From NCBI GenBank assembly GCA_900472175.1, contig UCHD01000032.1, positions 1-56,210 of the forward strand: a stretch of DNA of 56,210 nt, written 5' to 3'. Origin of the DNA: Hyphomicrobiales bacterium (GTDB lineage Bacteria > Pseudomonadota > Alphaproteobacteria > Rhizobiales > Rhizobiaceae). The position numbers were made by a program, and so were the translations under genes. Positions 52,305-56,210 of the stretch are shown here, in pieces. Numbering within the stretch: the stretch's first letter is position 1; each line of letters begins with the position of its first letter. The notes below the pieces were generated by a model, which worked only from the letters and a program-made list of their open reading frames with translations, did no database searches and was not told the origin of the DNA.

Positions 52305-53486
52305 CTAACGCTGGATTACGAATTCAAAGACGCCCTCGTTTGGCTCTACGCCGAGTCCAGCTCCCGTGGGCACCACATAGTTTCCGTCGCCCGAGGCCAT
52401 GTCGCCCTGCGTATAGGCGAGGTTCCGATCGAAGATCGAGTGCTGGTATTCGTGATAGGGCAGGTTCTGGAGCGTCGAGGAGACTTGCAGGCTGGCCGCC
52501 ATGAAAATGCCAACGCTGATCGACGCATGCGGCATGATGTTCATGTGGAAAGCCTGCGCCATGTGGCCAATGCGGACAAATTCGGTAATGCCGGTATGGC
52601 CCATTTCTGGCTGGACGATACTCATCGCCCGCTTCTCGAAGCGCGGCCGATATTCGTAGGTGGTCCGCAACTCCTCGCCGAGCGCCAATGGCACGCCAAT
52701 CCCGGCTGCGACGCGCGCCTGGCCTTCCAGATTCTCCGGCTGCACCGGCGCTTCAGCAAAGTAGAGATTGTAGGGCTCCAACCGACGGATAATGCGGATC
52801 GCCTCGACCGCCTCGAATTTCCAGTGCAGATCGATCATCAGGTCGATATCCGGTCCCACCGCTTCGCGCAGCGCCGCCATTTCCTTGACAATATCTTCTT
52901 CGGACACCACTGCCGCGAATTTGATACCTTTGTACCCCTGATTGACCCAGTATACGGCAAGGTCGCATCGTTCCTTTAGGGTCGCCTTGGGTAAACCCGA
53001 GACATATGCGCGGATTGTGTCATGCCGCCGTCCTCCGAGTAGCGTAGAGATCGGTACGCAGAGGTTCTTGCCGGCGAGATCCCAAAGAGCGATGTCGACG
53101 CCCGCTAGCGCGTCGAGATAATATCCGCCGAAGAAGCCCCGCACCCGCATCAGGTCATACAGGTCCTCGTGGATGACCGCAGCATCTCCCGGATCGCGGC
53201 CGATAATGACCGGACCGAGCACGTCGTCGATGATCGCCTTGGTCGCCTCCGGTGCGACGATGCCGTAGCACTCGCCCCAGCCCACCTTACCGCTTTCACC
53301 GGTGACCTTGATCAGCAGCGTCATATCGGTCGAAGGATAGATGGTACGGTTACCTTTGCGGATCAGATAACCGCGCTCGTTGATTGCCTCGCCTTCCTTC
53401 AAAGGACCGAGATAGGGTACTTTGCGTGGAATGGAGATGATGAAGGTCTCGATCGAGACGATTGAATCGACGATGTTTTTCGGCAT
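52305..53486 (-). CDS. Enolase-superfamily (mandelate racemase/muconate lactonising) protein, probable sugar-acid dehydratase
   Basis: 393 residues. The barrel carries Lys189 (GYKGIKF), metal ligands Asp219 (MIDLHWKF), Glu245 (FAEAPVQPEN) and Glu271 (LGEEL), and a C-terminal His320 (MPHASIS), the mandelate-racemase-type layout with Lys and His bases. An N-terminal capping domain contains a 20s loop (YLGPLKEGEAINERGYLIRK). Members dehydrate or epimerise sugar acids; this subgroup is not one whose substrate I can name. ATG 53486 is chosen by domain fit and lies ten bases after the DHDPS-type gene; its ribosome binding site is weak. The upstream open frame overlaps that gene. Confidence 0.85.
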   Translation of the reverse strand: MPKNIVDSIVSIETFIISIPRKVPYLGPLKEGEAINERGYLIRKGNRTIYPSTDMTLLIKVTGESGKVGWGECYGIVAPEATKAIIDDVLGPVIIGRDPGDAAVIHEDLYDLMRVRGFFGGYYLDALAGVDIALWDLAGKNLCVPISTLLGGRRHDTIRAYVSGLPKATLKERCDLAVYWVNQGYKGIKFAAVVSEEDIVKEMAALREAVGPDIDLMIDLHWKFEAVEAIRIIRRLEPYNLYFAEAPVQPENLEGQARVAAGIGVPLALGEELRTTYEYRPRFEKRAMSIVQPEMGHTGITEFVRIGHMAQAFHMNIMPHASISVGIFMAASLQVSSTLQNLPYHEYQHSIFDRNLAYTQGDMASGDGNYVVPTGAGLGVEPNEGVFEFVIQR

Positions 53487-53496
53487 GGAGCTGGGC

Positions 53497-54408
53497 TCAG
53501 TTCGGCTTGTGGTTGGTGTAGGGCAGGTCGGCCTCGGCCAGAAGCAAGGCCAATTCCCTTCGGTCGCCTTCGTCGAATTTCGGCCCCTTGCCGCGCACGT
53601 ATGTGTTCTTGATGACGCCACGGCGGCGCAGGACTTCCTTGGTCATGTGCATGCGGAAGATCGCCTGGAAGTTCAACAGCGGCAGCGAAACGTTGTAGAG
53701 TTTTCGCGTGGTGGCGACATCGCCCCTCTGCCACGCATGGATCATCTGAGCATGGATATCGGCCAGTTCGGCCGCTGGCATCGTGCCCGCCGCGCCCCTG
53801 GCCAACTCGTCAGTGACGTAGCGCCCGCCGGCACCTCCGAAGATCGCGTCCAACGAACCGTCGGCAGCAGCCTTGATGCGGGTGAGGTGCTGGCCGCAAG
53901 GTGCTGTCTCTTCCTTGACATAGCGGATTTCCGGCACCGCATTGGCGACAGCCGCCACCTCTTCCGGCGTTAGCCCGGCGCCAATGGGCTTCGGCTGATT
54001 TTGCAGCATGATCGGAACGCCGGCATTGGCCGCCACTTCTTTGAAATATTCCGTCTGCGCAGCAATATCGTTGCCGAGCGACAGAGGTGCCATGACCATG
54101 GCGGCGCCAGCTCCGATCTGCGCGGCCTGCGCCACATGCCTGGCAGCTGCTTTCGCGTCCGGATCGCTGGCGCCGATGATAATCGGAATACGCCCGTCGA
54201 TGCGCTCGGCCAGCAGCTCCACCAAACGCTTGCGCTCTTCCGGCATAAGGGTGTCGACCTCGCTGGCGACGCCCGGGTAGACGACGCCGTCCACCTGACT
54301 TTCCAGCGTGAAATCGATGATCGACAGGAAATCCGCCTCGTCGATCGAGCCGTCGTCACGAAACGGAGTGGGAATGACGGGGAAAGCTCCAGCTAGTGTC
54401 TTGATCAT
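53497..54408 (-). CDS. DHDPS/NAL-family lyase or dehydratase
   Basis: 303 residues. Typical DapA-family start (AFPVIPTPFRDDGSIDEADF), Schiff-base Lys165 (IRYVKEETAP) and a MLQNQPKP loop in which Gln replaces the Tyr of YN.P found in true dihydrodipicolinate synthase. With the sugar-acid dehydratase next to it, an aldolase or dehydratase for a keto-deoxy sugar acid is the best guess. ATG 54408 overlaps the MalG-type permease stop (ATGA) and has GGAG upstream. Operon order is permease, permease, this gene, enolase-family gene. Confidence 0.85.
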   Translation of the reverse strand: MIKTLAGAFPVIPTPFRDDGSIDEADFLSIIDFTLESQVDGVVYPGVASEVDTLMPEERKRLVELLAERIDGRIPIIIGASDPDAKAAARHVAQAAQIGAGAAMVMAPLSLGNDIAAQTEYFKEVAANAGVPIMLQNQPKPIGAGLTPEEVAAVANAVPEIRYVKEETAPCGQHLTRIKAAADGSLDAIFGGAGGRYVTDELARGAAGTMPAAELADIHAQMIHAWQRGDVATTRKLYNVSLPLLNFQAIFRMHMTKEVLRRRGVIKNTYVRGKGPKFDEGDRRELALLLAEADLPYTNHKPN

Positions 54409-55241
54409 TTGACTGCTCCGGCGGTGACGCCTTGAATGAAGTAACGTTGTAGGAACATGAAGGCAACGACGATGGGGGCGGATGCGATCAGCGATGCCGC
54501 CATTGCGCCGCCCCAATCGGAATTGACCTCGTTGAGGTAGGTAAGAAGCAGGCCCGGACCGATCGTACGCTTGTCCTCCGAGACGATCAGCGTCATCGAA
54601 TAGAGAAGGTCGTTCCATGACCACATGAAGGAATAGAGGAAGACGGTGACGATCGGCGGGATGGATATTGGGATGACGATCGTGTGGAAGATGCGCAAGT
54701 CGCTCGCGCCATCGGCCCGGGCCGCGTCGATCAACTCGTCGGGCACTTGGGAAAAATAGCTGTAAAGCATGTAGGTCGAAACCGGCAGCGCAAAAACAAT
54801 GTAGCTGAGGATCAGCCCCGGTCGGGTGTCAAGCAGGTTCAGCTCGCTCATCATCGGATAGATTGAGATGAGCAACAGACCGAAGGGAAACATTTGCGCC
54901 GACAGCATGAAGAGCATGACGGGTTGACGGCCGATATAGCGGTACTTAGCAAAGCTGAACCCCGCATAGAGCGCCAGCAGCGTCACCAGGGCAGCGCTGC
55001 AGCCGGAGGCGATCAGGCTATTCATCAGGTACATCGGCAATTTGCCGGTGGTGAGTGCCCGAATGAAATGTTCAAGACTCGGCATCGTCGGAAATGGTGT
55101 TGGTACCACCTGATAAAGTTCAGCATTGGCCTTCAACGAAGAAATTACCAGCCAATAGAGCGGAAAGAACAGGAACAGGCCGATAGTGATAGTGGCAAGG
55201 AAGAAGACGATCTTGGCCCGTTTTGCAGATAGGTCGAACAT
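54405..55241 (-). CDS. Sugar ABC transporter permease, MalG type
   Basis: 278 residues with six membrane segments and the EAA loop ELIDAARADGASDLRIFHTI. N-terminal IGLFLFFPLYWLVISSLKAN is characteristic. It lies one base after the MalF-type permease stop and overlaps the DHDPS-type gene by four bases. The binding protein and ATPase of this CUT1 system are not within the window and are presumably upstream on the minus strand, beyond 56210. Confidence 0.92.
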   Translation of the reverse strand: MFDLSAKRAKIVFFLATITIGLFLFFPLYWLVISSLKANAELYQVVPTPFPTMPSLEHFIRALTTGKLPMYLMNSLIASGCSAALVTLLALYAGFSFAKYRYIGRQPVMLFMLSAQMFPFGLLLISIYPMMSELNLLDTRPGLILSYIVFALPVSTYMLYSYFSQVPDELIDAARADGASDLRIFHTIVIPISIPPIVTVFLYSFMWSWNDLLYSMTLIVSEDKRTIGPGLLLTYLNEVNSDWGGAMAASLIASAPIVVAFMFLQRYFIQGVTAGAVK

Positions 55242-55242
55242 C

Positions 55243-56175
55243 TCAGTTTCCTTTCACCAGCATGCGCAGATACAGGAAAGCGGGCGGCAGCAGCGAGCAG
55301 ACCCACAGCACGCCGACAGCGGACGCAAAGCCGATATCCCACTGCTCGAAGGCCCGTCGATAGACTTCGACCGACAGCACCGTTGTCGCCCTTACCGGAC
55401 CGCCGCCAGTCAGCGCGTAGATCGTGTCGAACTGCTGCAGGTTGCCGATCACGCCGAGCACCACAACGATAATCAGCACGGGTCGCAAATGCGGTAGGAT
55501 ATGGTCGCGCAGGACGGCCCAGTTGCCGGCGCCATCGACACGGGCTGCATCGATCTGTTCCTTGTCGAGGCTCTGCAGGCCGGCGAGGAAGAAAGACATG
55601 AAAAGCGGGATGGACAGCCAGATCTTGGTCAGAACCACCGCCAGCATCGCGCCTTCCGGCGTCGAGAGCCAAGCGTGCGGATAATCGATCAGACCAAGCT
55701 CCATCAGAAAGGCGTTTAGCACGCCGTAGCGCGAATTGAAGATCCAGCCCCATATGAAGGCGCTTACCGTCGACGGCAGCACCCAAGGCAACAGGGACAG
55801 TGAACGCAGCACGCCACGGCCGGCAAAGGGCTGGTTCATGATCAGTGCCCAACCGAGGCCGGCGACCAACGTCCCCGCCGTGGTCAGGACGACATAGATG
55901 GCCGTCGTCCAGAACGCCGTCCAGACATCTGGATCGCTCGCGATTTTCGCAAAATTCTCAAAGCCAATATAGCGCGGCTCCATCATCTCGACGGTATACT
56001 CGAAGAGCGATAGGCCGAGCGCCGACACGAACGGATAGAGGATGACCGCGGCAAAAGCGATCGCCGCCGGTAGCAGCAGCAACAACCCGATGCGGTTCTG
56101 TCCCGCCTTCAGTCCGCCACGGTTCGCGTGCGGCGAGACTGGATAGGCGCCGACATTGTTTTGGATCACGGCCAT
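55243..56175 (-). CDS. Sugar ABC transporter permease, MalF type
   Basis: 310 residues, six membrane segments (first at IGLLLLLPAAIAFAAVILYP), EAA loop KEQIDAARVDGAGNWAVLRD. ATG 56175 has AGGAA eight bases upstream. It is the first complete gene of a minus-strand operon that enters from the right edge; the 35 bases beyond are its leader or the end of the next gene. Confidence 0.92.
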   Translation of the reverse strand: MAVIQNNVGAYPVSPHANRGGLKAGQNRIGLLLLLPAAIAFAAVILYPFVSALGLSLFEYTVEMMEPRYIGFENFAKIASDPDVWTAFWTTAIYVVLTTAGTLVAGLGWALIMNQPFAGRGVLRSLSLLPWVLPSTVSAFIWGWIFNSRYGVLNAFLMELGLIDYPHAWLSTPEGAMLAVVLTKIWLSIPLFMSFFLAGLQSLDKEQIDAARVDGAGNWAVLRDHILPHLRPVLIIVVVLGVIGNLQQFDTIYALTGGGPVRATTVLSVEVYRRAFEQWDIGFASAVGVLWVCSLLPPAFLYLRMLVKGN

Positions 56176-56210
56176 AAGGTCAGTTCCTGTTGGGGTGCGG
56201 GGTCCGGCCG

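Overview
The window looks like a catabolic, transfer-shaped stretch of an accessory replicon (plasmid, chromid or island) of a member of the Rhizobiaceae (Rhizobium/Agrobacterium/Ensifer group). The signs are the moderately high GC content, two DUF982 proteins (a family essentially confined to rhizobia and relatives), close likeness of PhnA and PhnY to the Sinorhizobium meliloti enzymes, and the density of sugar ABC transporters each paired with its own regulator. There are no rRNA or convincing tRNA genes, no plasmid replication genes and no CRISPR array. Replicon type is inferred, not seen.

Layout. (1) 0-7 kb: a compact Tn3-family element carrying only tnpA between 38-bp inverted repeats, then a zone of small rhizobial hypothetical genes (two DUF982), a small gene broken by a stop codon, and remnants of a short-chain dehydrogenase gene and of an IS3-family orfA. 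(2) 7.2-18.4 kb: L-arabinose/D-galactose module: araF-araG-araH and an aldose 1-epimerase on the minus strand; a FadR-type regulator, D-galactonate dehydratase, an SDR dehydrogenase, an IlvD/Edd-type sugar-acid dehydratase, a DHDPS-fold keto-deoxy-sugar-acid enzyme and a second FadR-type regulator on the plus strand. (3) 18.4-32.4 kb: organophosphonate module: GntR/UTRA regulator, peptide-type ABC importer, PHP-domain hydrolase, LysR regulator of the aminoethylphosphonate type, iron-type alcohol dehydrogenase, phosphonoacetate hydrolase (phnA), phosphonoacetaldehyde dehydrogenase (phnY) and an organophosphate-antiporter-like MFS permease. The usual aminotransferase phnW is absent and the alcohol dehydrogenase occupies its place. 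(4) 32.5-40.2 kb: AraC regulator, two TIM-barrel sugar isomerases/epimerases and a ribose-type ABC transporter. (5) 40.6-51 kb: LacI regulator, GH88 unsaturated uronyl hydrolase, MalFGK/E-type ABC importer, DUF2264 protein, kduI and a frameshifted kduD: uptake and processing of unsaturated uronic oligosaccharides. (6) 51-52.3 kb: scar with IS3 and IS630 transposase remnants and a second copy of the same dehydrogenase remnant seen at 6.7 kb. (7) 52.3-56.2 kb: enolase-superfamily dehydratase, DHDPS-family enzyme and two MalF/MalG permeases on the minus strand, running out of the window.

How they work together. Modules 2, 4, 5 and 7 each combine import with an oxidative or isomerising route to keto-deoxy sugar acids, a scavenging style typical of plant-associated bacteria. 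Module 3 is the most unusual: its three oxidative/hydrolytic enzymes could convert 2-hydroxyethylphosphonate to phosphonoacetaldehyde, phosphonoacetate and finally acetate plus phosphate, a proposal that needs biochemical testing. Direct-repeat dehydrogenase remnants near 6.7 and 51.6 kb bracket modules 2-5 and may record how this block was assembled.
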